From Acidobacteriota bacterium (GTDB lineage: Bacteria > Acidobacteriota > Thermoanaerobaculia > UBA5066), in contig RHKY01000016.1 of NCBI GenBank assembly GCA_008363385.1, positions 25,775-89,774 of the forward strand: 64,000 nucleotides of DNA, written 5' to 3'. The notes under the pieces were generated by a model. It searched no databases and had not been told where the DNA came from. It saw only the letters and a list, made by a program, of their open reading frames with translations. The position numbers and the translations under genes are program-made. Shown piece by piece: positions 21,269-30,165 of the stretch. Numbering within the stretch: position 1 is the stretch's first letter; each line of letters starts with the position of its first letter.

Positions 21269-21540
21269 TCACGCCTTCTCTTCCTCGAAATGGGCCTCGA
21301 CCTTCCCGGCCTGGATGGCCTTCCCGAGCGAGGCGAGGTCCTTCTCGTTCTGGTCGGCGTCGTCGATCGCGAACGAGGCGATCGCCTTCTCGAAAGCGTC
21401 GCTCTTCCCCATGTAGCCGCTCTCGCCGCGCCCCGGTAGAACGTGAACGCCGACCGTGCCGTCCGGCCGTGGCGCAGGGGGAGGAGCGAGGGCACGCGCT
21501 CCTTCTCCGCCTCGAGGAGGAGCGAGCGGAGAGCGCGATC
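21269..21540 (-). pseudogene. DUF2252-family remnant with large internal deletion
   Basis: Reading the minus strand, one frame (about 21540-21425) gives LLLEAEKERVPSLLPLRHGR followed by SAFTFYRGAA, the conserved N-terminal block of DUF2252 proteins. At that point the frame changes and a second frame (about 21425-21269) gives SGYMGKSDAFEKAIASF followed by DADQNEKDLASL and a stop, which matches the extreme C-terminus of the same family. The middle of the protein (several hundred residues in intact members) is missing and the two ends are out of frame. It is wedged between a porin stop and a small-protein start. It can no longer encode the family enzyme, whose function is itself not well known. 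Confidence 0.7.
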
Positions 21541-21565
21541 CCGGCCTCTGCCGGGCGGGGAGCCT

Positions 21566-23212
21566 TCAGAAGAGGTACCGCGCACGGACCTGGACCTGGC
21601 GGGCCTCGCCGGAGGCGCCGTCCTTGTTCACCCGCTGGCCCCAGATGTACTGGGCGCCGACCTCGGCGCTCCGGAAAGGGGTCCAGACGAGGTTGAGGCT
21701 CAGCCGGTTGGTCTTCCGGTAGGCGCTCGGGGCCTGGAAGTCGAGGTTGTCGACGTGGACGGCGCCCCAGACCAGCGAAGAGCGGAGGTACCCGGCCTTC
21801 CCGGCCGTCCCGAGCCAGCGGTGGGAGTACGAGCCGTACCAGCCCCAGTGGCCGAGGAGAACGAGCTCTCCCGTTGCCGGGTCGAAGACCCCGTCCTGGC
21901 CCCCGGCCGAGTTCAGGTCGTTGATGAAGCGGGCGATCCCCTCTCCGCCGTTGACCTGGAACGTGAAGAGGTCCCCCGCGGCCCAGGGCAGCTCCGAGAT
22001 CGTCCCGCTCGCCGAGAGCCCCCAGCCCGTCGCTTGCGCGATCTCGTTAGGCCGGCTCGCCGACTCGCCCCGGATGCTCCGGAGGACCGCGGCCCCCTGG
22101 AGGCGGGTGGCAGCGGAGGGGGTCCACGTTCCCCGGACGACGAGGTCGGGGACCTGGTTGACGCTCCGGACCGTCGTCCCGTCGACGTCGGTGAGGGAGG
22201 CGTTCGGGTACTCGGCCGACGCCGCGAGGAGGAGGACGCGGCTGACTCGCTGCGTGTACCGGAACTGGGCCTGGCGCTGGACGTTCTCGGCGTTCACGCC
22301 CTCGAAGTCGATGTCGCCGTTGTCCGCGTCGGGGTCCGAGAAGGTGGACCAGGTCTGGCCGGCGAGGAGGCGGCCGGCCTGGACGTAGGCGTGGCGGAGC
22401 CGGAAGCCGTTCGAGGAGCCCGCGAAGTCCCCCTCGACGAAGGCGCGGACCCCGCGGTCGCCCGGCCCCTTGGTCCTGACGTCGAAGTTCAGGCTGCTCG
22501 GGTTCGCCCAGATGGACGAGCGCGGCCCCTTCTCGGCTCCGGGGTCGCCCGCGACAGGGATCGTGTAGGTGAGGAAGCGGTCGTCGGAGCCGAGGGCGTC
22601 CTGAGTGTTGACCGCGCTCACCCAGACCGACCCGCCGAACTTGATGGCGGCGGCGGAGCCCGGGATCCGGATCGACCCTGGGAAGTCGCCGGCCGAGACG
22701 ACCTCGGGCGGCAGGTCCGGCTTCTGCTTCGTCGCGTCCTCGAGCTTCGCGAGCCGCTCGGCGAGCTCCTTCGACGGCAGGGCGAGGTTCGGGATCGACT
22801 GCTCCATCTCGTCGAGGCGGACCTTCTGGACCTCGACCTCGGCGGCGAGCGCGTCGAGCTTCGCGGCGCGCTCGTCGTTCGCGGCCCTCTGGGCCTCGAG
22901 AGCGGCGCGCTCCTTCTCCAGCGCCTCCCGCTCCTCGCGAAGCTGCCGAGCAGTCGCCTCCAGGGCCTCGCGCTCGCGGGCGAGGGCGGCCCGCTCCTCG
23001 GCGAGGAGCCGCTCGAGCTCCCGTCGCTGGGCCGGTGTGAAGGGGTCCTTCGGCTTCCGCTTCGCCGGGGTCTTCGCCTGTGTCTTCGGGGGAGGCGGAT
23101 CGCCCGCTGCGGCCGGGGCCTGGGCTTCTGCGGAGAAGCCCGCCAGCAGGAGGATCCCGAGGACGAGGGCGGCAACCGAGGCACGGCGCCCGCTCCGCCG
23201 GACGAGACTCAT
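21566..23212 (-). CDS. DcaP-like porin with long N-terminal coiled coil
   Basis: 548 aa. Signal peptide (AALVLGILLLAGFSAEAQA), then a Lys/Pro linker and a heptad-rich Glu/Ala/Arg coiled coil of about 90 residues (roughly 50-140). A 16-strand-like barrel follows, with IPGSAAAIKFGGSVWVSAV, LRHAYVQAGRLLAGQTWSTF and the terminal aromatic strand ARQVQVRARYLF. This order (coiled coil plus barrel) is that of the DcaP family of trimeric outer-membrane channels. ATG at 23212 was chosen because the signal peptide begins there. Divergent from the next gene. The substrate is not readable; family members pass small anionic or peptide-like solutes. Confidence 0.82.
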   Translation of the reverse strand: MSLVRRSGRRASVAALVLGILLLAGFSAEAQAPAAAGDPPPPKTQAKTPAKRKPKDPFTPAQRRELERLLAEERAALAREREALEATARQLREEREALEKERAALEAQRAANDERAAKLDALAAEVEVQKVRLDEMEQSIPNLALPSKELAERLAKLEDATKQKPDLPPEVVSAGDFPGSIRIPGSAAAIKFGGSVWVSAVNTQDALGSDDRFLTYTIPVAGDPGAEKGPRSSIWANPSSLNFDVRTKGPGDRGVRAFVEGDFAGSSNGFRLRHAYVQAGRLLAGQTWSTFSDPDADNGDIDFEGVNAENVQRQAQFRYTQRVSRVLLLAASAEYPNASLTDVDGTTVRSVNQVPDLVVRGTWTPSAATRLQGAAVLRSIRGESASRPNEIAQATGWGLSASGTISELPWAAGDLFTFQVNGGEGIARFINDLNSAGGQDGVFDPATGELVLLGHWGWYGSYSHRWLGTAGKAGYLRSSLVWGAVHVDNLDFQAPSAYRKTNRLSLNLVWTPFRSAEVGAQYIWGQRVNKDGASGEARQVQVRARYLF

Positions 23213-23387
23213 CCCTGCGACTGCGAGTCGACGACGCAAGTCGTGCCCCGGCGAGAGGCTAGCATCGAACGAATCCCCGGGGCCTCCGTTCGCGAGGGTT
23301 GCCGAAAAGCGACACGGTGGAAGGACCCCGTCGGAACGGCAGCCGGACCACGCGCCGCGGCGCTTCCCCACGCGAGCGGCCCGTAGA

Positions 23388-24065
23388 ATGAAGCGGACCG
23401 TGCGTCGACGAACCGCGCTCCGCCTCCTCCTCTCCGCCGTGTCGCTGGCCCTCCTCTCCCGGCCTCTCGTGGCCCTGGGCCAGGCAAAGGGGATCGACGT
23501 CACCCCGACGGTCGGCTACCGCTTCGACGGGACGCTCTCGACGGAAACCGGGACGCTGATCGGGTCGGTCGACGTCCCCGGCTCCGTCAGCTTCGGTCTG
23601 ACGGTCGAGCTCCCGATCCACCCGAGCTGGAACGTCGAGGTCCTCTGGAGCCACCAGGACAGCGTGATGAGGGCGGACTTCTACGACGACCCCCCGCCCG
23701 GAATCGACCCGGAGTTCTCGGACCTGGCGGTCGACACGATCCAGGCCGGAGCGCTCTGGCAGTCGGGGAAGAAGGGCGACCGGGTGCGCGGCTATCTCGA
23801 CTTCCTCCTCGGGGCGACGCTCTTGAGGCCGTCGTCCGAGTTCAGCGCGCTCACGCGCTTCTCCACGGCCCTCGGCGGCGGGGGCAAGCTCATGCTCTCC
23901 GACCGCGTGGGCCTGCGGGCCGGGTTCCGCTGGACGCTGACCTGGCTGGGCGCCGAGAACGCGGGCTACGCGTGGTGCAGCCCGTCCTGGGGCTGCTACG
24001 AGTACTACGACACGAACTACCTGAGCCAGGTCGACACGCACCTCGGCCTCGTCGTCCGGTTCTGA
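23388..24065 (+). CDS. small outer-membrane beta-barrel protein
   Basis: 225 aa, signal peptide ending about LVALGQA, then alternating strands (VTPTVGYRFDGTLS, FGLTVELPIHPSWNVEVLWSHQ, GLRAGFRWTLTWLG) and a terminal aromatic LGLVVRF, the pattern of small 8-10-strand OmpA/OmpW-like barrels. ATG at 23388 lies within TAGAATG. If TAGAAT there serves as a -10 box, the real start could be GTG at 23400, which keeps the signal peptide. Function unknown. Confidence 0.7.
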   Translation: MKRTVRRRTALRLLLSAVSLALLSRPLVALGQAKGIDVTPTVGYRFDGTLSTETGTLIGSVDVPGSVSFGLTVELPIHPSWNVEVLWSHQDSVMRADFYDDPPPGIDPEFSDLAVDTIQAGALWQSGKKGDRVRGYLDFLLGATLLRPSSEFSALTRFSTALGGGGKLMLSDRVGLRAGFRWTLTWLGAENAGYAWCSPSWGCYEYYDTNYLSQVDTHLGLVVRF

Positions 24066-24110
24066 GCCCCGGCGCAGAGCACCTGCCGGGCCGCGGGTTA
24101 ACCTCGCTCC

Positions 24111-27100
24111 GTGACGCGAGGTCCGGCGGACGACGCCGAGGTCGAAGAGGCCCGCCCGGGGTCCGGGCAGAGCGACCCGGTCGCGACCCTCGTCCGGGGG
24201 GCGGCGAACGGGCTCGTCCTCGCCCTCTGCCTGGCCGGCGCGTTCTGGGCGGGGCCAGCCGTGCCGGACCCTGTCCGGGCGGCTCTCGGCGCGGCCCTGG
24301 TCGCCGCGATCGCGTCGGCTTCCTGGCGCCTTTCACCGCTGGCGTTCCGCGGCCAGTGGCTCCCCGAGCGCCTCGTCGCGGCCCAGGTGACGGCGCTCGG
24401 GGCCGCCGTCCTCCCGGCAACGGTGCTCGGCCACTTCGGCCTGCTCTCGGCTCGCGGCGTCTTCGCCTCGGCGGCCGCGTTCTTCGCGGCCTCGCTCCTC
24501 GCCCGGCCGCCCGAGGCGTCGGGGCCTGCTGGCCCGGTCCACGGTCCCGAGCGGCACGTCCTCGGCGCTGCGGTCCTCGGGGTGGCGGCGTTCGTCCTCG
24601 TCTCGGCCTACGCGGCCCGGGACCTGCCGCCGGGCGTCCACGCCTACGACGACACCTCGTACCACCTCACGGCGGTGGCCACATGGCGCGACTCCGGCGA
24701 CCTCCGGATGGTCAAGTTCCCGGTGGGGGACGGGGCGACCGCGTTCTACCCGATCGCCGGGGAGCTCTGGTCCTTCTTCCTCCTCTCCGCCCTCGACCCG
24801 AGCGACTACCTCGCCCGGTTCTCGGAGCTCCCGTTCGCGGTGGGGGCGCTCTTCGCGATCGCCGCGATCGCCAGGCGGCTCGGCGCGAGCGTCCCGGCGG
24901 CCGGGGCCGGTGCCCTCCTCTACGCCACGGTCCCGCGGGTCTTCCCGGAGCTGATGCTCAGCGCCGGGAACGACAACGTCGTGGCGTTCCTGGTCCTCGC
25001 CCTGGTGCTCGCGCTCCTCTCGCTCTCCGCGAGCCCGGTGCCGTCCGCGGCCGCCTTCGCGGGCCTGACGTTCGGCCTCCTCGTCGGGACGAAGTACACG
25101 GGGCTCATCCTGTCGCTCCCGCTCCTCGCCCTGGTTCCCGCGGCGCTGCTGGCAGGCGGGGCGAAGGCTCGTGGAAGGGGGGGGTGGCCCGGGAGCGCGG
25201 CCCTCTTCGGCCTCGTCGCCTCCCTGGCCGGGGGCTACACGTACCTCCGCAACCTCGTGACGGCGGGGAACCCGGTCTTCCCCGCGCCGGTCCGGCTCCT
25301 GGGACGGGTCCTCTTCGAGGGGTGGAGCGGTGCGTCCGTCGAGGCCTGGAGAGATCGCCCCGAGTACCCGATCGAGCCCTTCCGGTTCCTCCTCGGGAAC
25401 GTCGAGATGTACGGGCCGCTCTTCCGCGTCCTCGTCCTCCCGGCGGCCGTCCTGGCCCCGTTCGCGGCCCTCGCCTGGCTGCGCGGCAGGCCGCGCCTCG
25501 CGGCAGCCGCGGTCCTCCTCCTGCCGGCGGTCTTCTACGCCGAGTTCCTCTTCCTGATGATCGACCACCGGGACGTCCGGTACTTCCTCGCGGCGATCGC
25601 CCTCGGGTGCGCCGCGGTGGCGTTCTTCCTCGACCGCCTGCCGGGAGCGACGTGGCTCCGCGGGGGCCTAGCGCTCGCCTCGCTCGGGTTCGTCGCCTCG
25701 TCGCTCCAGGGCAAGCTGCGCGCCGGCGTGCTCGTGGCGGCCGCCCTCGGGGCGTGCCTCCCGGCCCTTCGGCGTCTCCTCGAGGGCCGTGCCTGGGTCG
25801 TGCGCGTCGGGGCTCTGCCGCTCGCGATCGTCGCCGGCGGGGGAGCGGTCGCGGCGTTCCCGCGGGCGGTCGCGTCCTACGAGGCTCGTCGTCTCGAGGA
25901 GAGCGGGGCTGCCGCGGCGCTCCAGCGTCTCACCAGTGGCCAGCCGGGCGTCGTGGCGGTCGTCGGGACGAACCAGCCGTACCTCTACTCCGGGAGCCGC
26001 CTCCAGAACCGGGCCCGCTACGTCCCGACGGGGAAGGACCTCTCGACGTCGTTCTACGAGTGGCGCGGAGGCCTTCGCTTCCCGAACGACGAGACGGAGC
26101 GGAGCGCCTGGCGAGGGCACCTCGTCGCCCTCGGTGTCGACTTCCTGGTCGTGCACCGGGAGGGGAACGAGCTTCCCGAGCTCGGCTGGATCGAAGCCGA
26201 GCCGGACGCGTTCGCCCGGGTCTTTCGCCGAGGCGTCGCCGACGTGTACCGGGTCCGCCGCGACGTGCTCGTCAGGCCGAGCGTCTCCCCTGGCTTCGCG
26301 CTCGACGCTCGCTCTCCGACCGGGGCGAGCTACCTCGACGGCGACTGGCTGAGAGTCGGCCCGGCGTGGACGGTGCCGGCGTCCGGAGGGACGGTTCACC
26401 TGCCGCCCCTCGGCGGGGCCGGGCATGTCACGCTGAGGTTCGCGGCGCCCGTTCCCGCGCCCGTGGCGCTGGCCTGGGAGGGGAAGAGCCTGGATCCCGT
26501 TCCAGCGGGGGCGACCGTCGCCGAGCGGGCGGTCCCGGTCTTCCCGGCCGGCCGGACCCGTCGCCTCTGGCTCTCCGCCGGACCGACGGCGCCTCCGGCT
26601 CCTCCAAACGCCGTCGGGAGGTCGGGGGCCGCGACCGAGGCCCCGCTGAGGGTCGAGAGCCGCGGCTTCTGGGCGGGAGGCGAGTCGGCGTTCCGCGTGG
26701 GGGACGAGGTCCGGAAGACCTCCGCCCGGGGGTACACGCTCCTGCGGGTCGGCCCGGGCGGCGGCGTGCGGGAGGTGAGGTCGTTCGACACGGGGGACCC
26801 GGGGCGCGGCGCGGCCGCGTCCCGGGAGATGCTCCGGTGGGTCGCCGGCCTCTCGCCCGGGGAGATCGTCCTCGGGGCGGTGACGGACGACGGGGCCTCG
26901 GGGCTCTCGACGGAGGGAGCCGAGGCGCTCGGCAGGCTCGGGTGCGTGCCGGCCGGCGACGACGCCTTCCGGTGGGGGCACGCCTTCGTCGGCGTCGCCG
27001 GAGCGCCGCTCGGGTCCATCCCGGAAGCTCGCGACGTGCGGCCGGTGGCGGTGGGCGTCGGGCTCGGCGGCCCGCTCCTCGCGAGCGTCGAGGCGCGGTT

Positions 27101-27473
27101 CGCCTCCGAGCGGAGCCCCGCGCTCGAGGTCCCCGACCTCCCTGTCTCGGTGGACAACCCGTCGGAGGACCTCCTGGTGCGGGGCGAGCTCTTCGTCCGG
27201 GGCTGGTGCCAGGAGATGGGCGGCGGCCCCGTCGCCCCGGTGGAGCTCCTCGTCGACGGCTTCCCGCTCCCAGCGCGGCGGCTCTCGCGAGTGCCCCGTC
27301 CGGACGTCGCCACGGCGCTGCCGGAGGTCGGGGACGCCTCGCGGGCGGGGTACGAGGCCTGGGTGGACGTCTCGGGCCTCGCTCCCGGGCCCCACGTCCT
27401 CGCGGTCGTCTTCGAGACGCCGGACGGTCGGTGGCGGCGCTACCCCGACCGCCGGTTCCGGATCGGGCCGTAG
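24111..27473 (+). CDS. GT-C-type glycosyltransferase membrane protein with ILEI/FAM3-like domain
   Basis: 1120 aa. Residues about 30-570 contain many membrane helices with GT-C features, including an acidic first periplasmic loop (VHAYDDTSYHLTAV) and Arg/Asp-rich loops. The rest is extracytoplasmic. Residues about 848-945 closely follow the ILEI/FAM3 plan: SRGFWAGGESAFRVGD, RGYTLLRVGPGGGVREVRSF, DTGDP, EIVLGAVTDDGASGLS and EALGRLGC. A final Ig-like segment (about 1000-1117) ends RRYPDRRFRIGP. It probably transfers sugar from a polyprenyl carrier outside the membrane, with the C-terminal domains binding glycan. GTG start at 24111, 45 bases after the small barrel gene. Acceptor and donor are unknown. 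Confidence 0.78.
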   Translation: MTRGPADDAEVEEARPGSGQSDPVATLVRGAANGLVLALCLAGAFWAGPAVPDPVRAALGAALVAAIASASWRLSPLAFRGQWLPERLVAAQVTALGAAVLPATVLGHFGLLSARGVFASAAAFFAASLLARPPEASGPAGPVHGPERHVLGAAVLGVAAFVLVSAYAARDLPPGVHAYDDTSYHLTAVATWRDSGDLRMVKFPVGDGATAFYPIAGELWSFFLLSALDPSDYLARFSELPFAVGALFAIAAIARRLGASVPAAGAGALLYATVPRVFPELMLSAGNDNVVAFLVLALVLALLSLSASPVPSAAAFAGLTFGLLVGTKYTGLILSLPLLALVPAALLAGGAKARGRGGWPGSAALFGLVASLAGGYTYLRNLVTAGNPVFPAPVRLLGRVLFEGWSGASVEAWRDRPEYPIEPFRFLLGNVEMYGPLFRVLVLPAAVLAPFAALAWLRGRPRLAAAAVLLLPAVFYAEFLFLMIDHRDVRYFLAAIALGCAAVAFFLDRLPGATWLRGGLALASLGFVASSLQGKLRAGVLVAAALGACLPALRRLLEGRAWVVRVGALPLAIVAGGGAVAAFPRAVASYEARRLEESGAAAALQRLTSGQPGVVAVVGTNQPYLYSGSRLQNRARYVPTGKDLSTSFYEWRGGLRFPNDETERSAWRGHLVALGVDFLVVHREGNELPELGWIEAEPDAFARVFRRGVADVYRVRRDVLVRPSVSPGFALDARSPTGASYLDGDWLRVGPAWTVPASGGTVHLPPLGGAGHVTLRFAAPVPAPVALAWEGKSLDPVPAGATVAERAVPVFPAGRTRRLWLSAGPTAPPAPPNAVGRSGAATEAPLRVESRGFWAGGESAFRVGDEVRKTSARGYTLLRVGPGGGVREVRSFDTGDPGRGAAASREMLRWVAGLSPGEIVLGAVTDDGASGLSTEGAEALGRLGCVPAGDDAFRWGHAFVGVAGAPLGSIPEARDVRPVAVGVGLGGPLLASVEARFASERSPALEVPDLPVSVDNPSEDLLVRGELFVRGWCQEMGGGPVAPVELLVDGFPLPARRLSRVPRPDVATALPEVGDASRAGYEAWVDVSGLAPGPHVLAVVFETPDGRWRRYPDRRFRIGP

Positions 27474-27556
27474 GAACGGCCCCACGAGGCCGGGAAGGGG
27501 TGCGGTGCGGACGCCCCTGCGCCGGAACTATGATCCACGCGAAGGGAGAACCACGA

Positions 27557-27934
27557 ATGCGTCGCACCACCCTCGTCGCCGCCACCCTCGTCGCCGCCGT
27601 CGCCCTCGCGTGGGCGCCCGCCGCGGCCGCCGACTGCCTCCAGGCGATCAAGCCGGGGGCCACGTTCGAGTTCGCGACCGCAGCCGCGGACGGGATGCAG
27701 CTCGTGAAGGGGACCGTGAAGGTCGCCAAGGTCGAAGGGGCCTACGTCGAGTTCCTCGTGACGGCCGGCAAGGAGTCGATGACGATGCCGGGCGGGATCG
27801 ACGGCTCCAAGCTGATCGTGACGAACCCGAAGAACGGCAACGTCTGGGTCGCGACCTGCACGCCGGACGGCCTCGAGGGGGTCTCCTCGATGGCGGGCAA
27901 GAGCTCGAAGCTCGGACTGAAGAAGACGAAGTAG
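27557..27934 (+). CDS. small secreted protein of unknown function
   Basis: 125 aa. Clear signal peptide (VAATLVAAVALAWAPAAAA), then a compact beta-rich domain with two Cys (ADCLQA and ATCTPDG) that could form a disulfide, ending in Lys-rich KLGLKKTK. AGGGAGAA precedes the ATG at 27557. No family recognised. It is followed by a strong hairpin, so it may be its own transcription unit or the end of the GT-C unit. Confidence 0.7.
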   Translation: MRRTTLVAATLVAAVALAWAPAAAADCLQAIKPGATFEFATAAADGMQLVKGTVKVAKVEGAYVEFLVTAGKESMTMPGGIDGSKLIVTNPKNGNVWVATCTPDGLEGVSSMAGKSSKLGLKKTK

Positions 27935-27963
27935 CCCCGCGACGCGCGGCCGGAAAGAAGGGA

Positions 27964-27987
27964 CGGCGGCCTCCGCGGAGGCCGCCG
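27964..27987 (+). terminator. strong GC hairpin after small secreted protein
   Basis: A perfect 10-bp stem, CGGCGGCCTC (27964-27973), loop CGCG, GAGGCCGCCG (27978-27987), starts 29 bases after the stop and is followed by CTCGTTCCC, a weak pyrimidine-rich tail. Likely a terminator. Confidence 0.7.
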
Positions 27988-28028
27988 CTCGTTCCCTGGG
28001 GAGCGCCGGGCTGCTCGCGGCCCGGTCG

Positions 28029-28059
28029 CAGACAGAGCCCCGGCGAGCAGGGCTATCAT
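28029..28059 (+). promoter_or_regulatory. possible sigma-70-like promoter, leaderless kinase mRNA
   Basis: TATCAT at 28054-28059 resembles a -10 box, with CAGACA at 28029-28034 as a weak -35 (spacer 19). The predicted start of transcription falls at or beside the ATG at 28068, and no Shine-Dalgarno sequence is visible, so the kinase mRNA may be leaderless. Confidence 0.35.
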
Positions 28060-28067
28060 TCGTTCGA

Positions 28068-29957
28068 ATGCCGACTGCCTTGCCCCGGGGCCGGCGCGCC
28101 GCCGGCCTCCCTCTCGTGACGGGAGCGGCGCTCGCGTGCCTGGCGGCCGTCCCGGCCGCCGCCTCGGCGGCAGAGGAGGAGCGGCCGCCCAAGCGGGTCC
28201 TCGTCCTCGATTCCTTCGGCAGGGACTTCTCGCCGTACAACGAGTTCTCCTCGACCTTCCGGACGGAGCTGGCGCGCCTGTGGAAGGGACCGATCGAGTT
28301 CGTGGAGTTCTCGCTCGAGTCCGTCGCGTTCGAGGCGCAGGACACGGCCCCTGCGCTCGCGTACCTGCGGGCGCTCCAGGCCGAAAGGCCGCCCGACCTC
28401 GTCGTGACGAACGCCGGTCCCGCCGCGGCGTTCTGGCTCAGGAACCGGGAGGCCCTGGCGCCGGGGCGGCCGACGCTCCTCGGCGCGGTCGAGGAGCGGT
28501 ACGTCGCGCGGCTGCGCCCGAACCCGGACGAGCTGGCGGGGTCCTTCCGTCTGTTCACGGCCGGGATCCTCCGGGACTTCCTCGACCTGCGTCCGCAGAC
28601 GACCGAGGTGCTCGTCGTCTTCGGGGCCAGCCCGCTGGAGCGCTTCTGGGCGGAGCAGGTGAAGCGGGACTGGGCGCCGTTCCGGGACCGCGTCCGCCTC
28701 TCCTTCACGACCGACCTCCCGTTCGACGAGGTCGTCGAGCGCTCGTCGCGGCTCCCGGCGAGCTCGGCGATCTTCCTCGGGCTGATGCTCCGCGACGCGG
28801 CCGGGATCCCGCACGAGCTGAAGGCCGCCCTGAGGCGGCTCCACGCGGCCGCCAGCGCCCCGATCTTCAGCTGGTCCGACCACCTCGTCGGGATCGGGAC
28901 CGTCGGCGGCCGCGTGCTCCGTGCCTCCGAGCTGGGGAGCCAGACGGCCCGGGCCGCGGCCGCCATCCTGGCCGGGGAACGCACCGCGGGCATCCGGTTC
29001 GGCCCGAGCTCCGCGATGCGCCCCGTCTTCGACGGCCGCGAGCTGCACCGCTGGGGGATCGACGAGTCGCGCCTCCCGCCGGAGAGCGAGGTACGGTTCC
29101 GGCCGCCCTCGTTCCTCCAGGAGTACCGCTGGCACATCCTCGCCGCGCTGGGGGTGATCGTCGCCCAGGGGGTCGGCATCGCGGCGCTCCTCGAAGGGCG
29201 CCGACGCCAGCGGCGGGCGGAGCAAGAGGCCCTTCGGCTCCGCGACGAGCTGGCGCACGCCGGCCGGGTCACGGTCATGGGGCAGCTGGCCTCGTCGCTG
29301 GCGCACGAGCTCGCGCAGCCCCTCGGGGCGATCCTCCGGAACGCGGAGGCCGCGGAGCTGTTCCTGGGCCAGCTGCCTCCGGACCTCACCGAGGTCCGCG
29401 CGATCGTCGCGGACATCCGGAACGACGACCACCGAGCGGCGGAGGTCATCTCGCGGATGCGGGGGCTCCTGAAGCGGCGGGAGCTGAAAGCGGAGCCCGT
29501 CGACGTCGGGAAGCTCGTCGAGGACGTGGTGGGGCTCGTCCGGCCGGACGCCCAGGCCCGCGGCGTCGAGGTCGAGCTCGACCTCGCCCGCGACCTCCCG
29601 CCCGTCCGCGGCGACGACGTCCACATCCAGCAAGTCCTCCTCAACCTCTTCGTCAACGCGATGGACGCGATGGACGGCTCGCCCGCGGGCCGCAAACGGC
29701 TCTCCGTCGGGACGCGGGCGTCCGGGCCGGGCGCCGTCGAGATCGCGGTCGGCGACACGGGCCCCGGTATCCCGGGTGACGACCTCCCGCGGCTGTTCGA
29801 GCCCTTCTTCACGACGAAGAAGGGCGGGATGGGGATGGGCCTGCCGATCTGCCGGACGCTCGTGGAAGCGCACGGCGGCACCGTCGAGGCCGAGAGCCGG
29901 CCCGGGGGAGGGGCCCTCTTCCGCGTGAGGCTCCCGGCGGGCGCCGTCCCGGCCTGA
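28068..29957 (+). CDS. sensor histidine kinase with periplasmic ABC-substrate-binding-like sensor
   Basis: 629 aa. Signal/membrane start, then a periplasmic region of about 300 residues (KRVLVLDSFGRDFSPYNEF, PPDLVVTNAGPAAAFWL) of the ABC substrate-binding type fused to kinases. One membrane helix at about 352-372 (WHILAALGVIVAQGVGIAAL) precedes HisKA with the phospho-His in SSLAHELAQPLG (His 413). The HATPase has an N-box NLFVNAMDAMDG, G1 VGDTGPGIP and G2 GGMGMGLPI. All catalytic elements are intact. No receiver is fused; FixJ-type regulators lie after the two efflux operons at 43374 and 44123 and are possible partners. Such kinases commonly pair with LuxR/FixJ regulators. Confidence 0.9.
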   Translation: MPTALPRGRRAAGLPLVTGAALACLAAVPAAASAAEEERPPKRVLVLDSFGRDFSPYNEFSSTFRTELARLWKGPIEFVEFSLESVAFEAQDTAPALAYLRALQAERPPDLVVTNAGPAAAFWLRNREALAPGRPTLLGAVEERYVARLRPNPDELAGSFRLFTAGILRDFLDLRPQTTEVLVVFGASPLERFWAEQVKRDWAPFRDRVRLSFTTDLPFDEVVERSSRLPASSAIFLGLMLRDAAGIPHELKAALRRLHAAASAPIFSWSDHLVGIGTVGGRVLRASELGSQTARAAAAILAGERTAGIRFGPSSAMRPVFDGRELHRWGIDESRLPPESEVRFRPPSFLQEYRWHILAALGVIVAQGVGIAALLEGRRRQRRAEQEALRLRDELAHAGRVTVMGQLASSLAHELAQPLGAILRNAEAAELFLGQLPPDLTEVRAIVADIRNDDHRAAEVISRMRGLLKRRELKAEPVDVGKLVEDVVGLVRPDAQARGVEVELDLARDLPPVRGDDVHIQQVLLNLFVNAMDAMDGSPAGRKRLSVGTRASGPGAVEIAVGDTGPGIPGDDLPRLFEPFFTTKKGGMGMGLPICRTLVEAHGGTVEAESRPGGGALFRVRLPAGAVPA

Positions 29958-30031
29958 CGGGAGCACGAGGCCGCCGCTCCCCGGGGGGCCGCCCGGTCGA
30001 AGTCCGCCATTTCGTCCAGACCGGACGCGGC

Positions 30032-30060
30032 TTGCGGGGGCCGGGCGGCGCTCCTATTCT
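30032..30060 (+). promoter_or_regulatory. sigma-70-like promoter for RND set 2
   Basis: TTGCGG (30032-30037) and TATTCT (30055-30060) are separated by exactly 17 bases. Each matches four of six consensus positions, the best-spaced promoter candidate found in the window. It lies about 105 bases upstream of the adaptor ATG. Confidence 0.5.
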
Positions 30061-30165
30061 GGATCGCCGGGGACGGAGTTTCGCGGCGTGCGGGAGAGGG
30101 CCCCGCCTCCGTGTCGGACAGAGGCGACGGCGGGCGCAAGGGATCGACGCCGGGAGGAGGACGCG

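Noticed and set aside
23384-23389. TAGAAT as a -10 promoter for the small barrel gene
   Set aside because: It overlaps the ATG at 23388 and no -35 is visible. It would only work if the true start is GTG at 23400, so it is mentioned in the gene entry but not listed as a promoter.
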